Part shown: piece after piece, positions 63,051 through 64,000 of the stretch
How positions within the stretch are numbered: the stretch's first letter is position 1
Layout of the letters: each line of letters opens with the position of its first letter
DNA from: Atrina japonica
Lineage: Eukaryota; Mollusca; Bivalvia; Pterioida; Pinnidae
Reading direction: 5' to 3'
Assembly (NCBI GenBank): GCA_030159075.1
Contig: BROG01000459.1
Location: forward strand, 1-64,000
DNA length: 64,000 nt
The notes under the pieces: model-generated
Database searches by the model: none
Told to the model about the DNA's origin: nothing
The model's input: the letters and a program-made list of their open reading frames with translations, nothing else
Translations under genes and position numbers: made by a program

Positions 63051-63599
63051 TAAAATGTATGTAGAAAATTAAAAAAGAAACAAAGTATTTCTTTAAATGA
63101 AAACATAATAATAGCATGGGACAATTTAAAATATGAAATAAAAAAGTTTTCCCAAATATATAGTAAAAATATGTCAAAAATTAGACAAAAAGAATATTAT
63201 GAGATACAAAATGAATTACAGAAATTTTCTAGCAGCAAATAGCTTAAATGTAAATAATGCTAAATATGAAAGTTTAAAACTTGAATTAAAAAATTATGAA
63301 GACACTAAATGAAAAGGTGCAATATTAAGGTCCAAAGCGTTCTGCAGAACAGAACAAAATAAAAATACAAAATATTTTTAAAATTTAGAAAAACATAAAC
63401 AGGAATTGAATTCAATTAAGGAAGTTTACAACAAAAATGGTGATATAGTTCAAACTACTGATGACATTTTAGATATTGAATATGAATTTTATAAAGAATT
63501 ATATGACTGTATTACAATAAATGAAAATAAAATAAGTGAAATATTACAAAATTTTAATGTTGAAATTAATGAAATTTCAAAAGAAATATTAAAAATCTC

Positions 63600-64000
63600 A
63601 GATACCAAAGTATAAATCAACAGAATGTCCAGGACACAGATACAAATCCGTTAAAAATGGACAAACATGGACCTCTGGAAACCAAGAGGTGGGATCAGGT
63701 GCCATGGAGGAGTAAGCATCCCCTGTCGACTGGTCACACCCGCCGTGAGTCCACGGTCAAGTCCAATGAAATACGTGAGGAGTGTATCCTCGTCACAACT
63801 TGTACACACGTCTCAACAACCGCCAACGAAAAGGCAACTCAACATTTCACTTAGTGAAACAGAGTAATCGCAAATAAGACTATTATACCGACCATAAAAT
63901 TTGTGGAACGTTGATATTAAACGCGGTTTTCGATATCCCTGTGTCAATAATTTGTCAGTGAGTAGTTTACCTCTGTATATGAAATCTTCATATGTTTTCA
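63600..64000 (-). mobile_element. RT element copy R5, cut by window end
   Basis: Almost identical to R4 from the terminal 'cagataccaaagtataaatc' through the tail and the start of the RT C-terminus. It sits in the same LINE and in the same orientation as R4. It continues beyond the window. Confidence 0.85.

Larger units (their letters stand above)
60590..63602 (+). mobile_element. Degenerate LINE (CCHC ORF1, endonuclease ORF2), interrupted
   Basis: Pieces of one non-LTR retrotransposon lie in order. They are ORF1 with zinc knuckles (60627-60932), an endonuclease start ('LLCSNNCNG', about 61020), 'DNHGRFIHISIEIENEIYNI' (about 61930), the endonuclease motif 'GEFNCTLSSLDRRG' (about 62080), 'RKDNILISRELS' (about 62272) and 'RGPGVWILNNTLL' (about 62393). 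After the R4 insertion come 'AWDNLKYEIKKFSQIYSKN' (about 63110) and 'YNKNGDIVQTTDDI' to 'FYKELYD' (63430-63510). The style is L1/Tx1-like. Stops and nested insertions make it inactive, and the RT domain is not present in the window. Confidence 0.75.

Overview
The window is animal genomic DNA, most likely from a bivalve mollusc. Several things point that way: multi-exon genes with GT-AG introns, very AT-rich intergenic DNA, tRNA-derived SINEs, many microsatellites and minisatellites, foldback and MITE-like elements, and fossil retrotransposons of kinds common in bivalves. The species call is inference; nothing in the window names it. Gene density is low.

Layout. Positions 1-10541 (minus strand) hold the 5' part of a gene for an NRF-6-like membrane acyltransferase (nose resistant to fluoxetine family). 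I place four exons, at 10145-10541, 7994-8160, 2955-3139 and 1133-1306. At least one exon between the second and third is not located, and the gene runs off the left edge. Its introns carry SINEs, a 40-bp minisatellite, foldback DNA and a MITE with an 11-bp target duplication.

Positions 12650-20577 look like one old composite mobile element. Matching ends lie in inverted orientation, a broken DDE integrase-type transposase lies inside the right end on the minus strand, and a clear but frameshifted protein-kinase pseudogene lies in the left half.

Positions 21600-27100 are mostly tandem repeats.

Positions 27771-55447 contain the most interesting feature: two tandem paralogous genes on the plus strand, here called A and B. 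Gene A splices cleanly in phase from four coding exons (27801-28077, 32888-33141, 36721-36970, 41097-41743) into a 475-residue protein. It has an N-terminal helical domain of possible death-fold type, a two-exon module resembling an OTU cysteine protease without the expected catalytic Cys and His, and a long coiled coil ending in a basic tail. Gene B (49714-55447) has the same exon order. Its first exon carries an internal deletion and its second has a frameshift and a stop, while its last two coding exons remain open. The duplicated block extends beyond the genes, since 42880-44560 resembles 58660-59960.

Positions 45098-46700 and 62443-64000 carry five 5'-truncated copies of one reverse-transcriptase element. 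Two of them are inserted in the same orientation into an older LINE (60590-63600) that has a double CCHC ORF1 and an endonuclease ORF2. The rest is intron, intergenic DNA and simple repeats.
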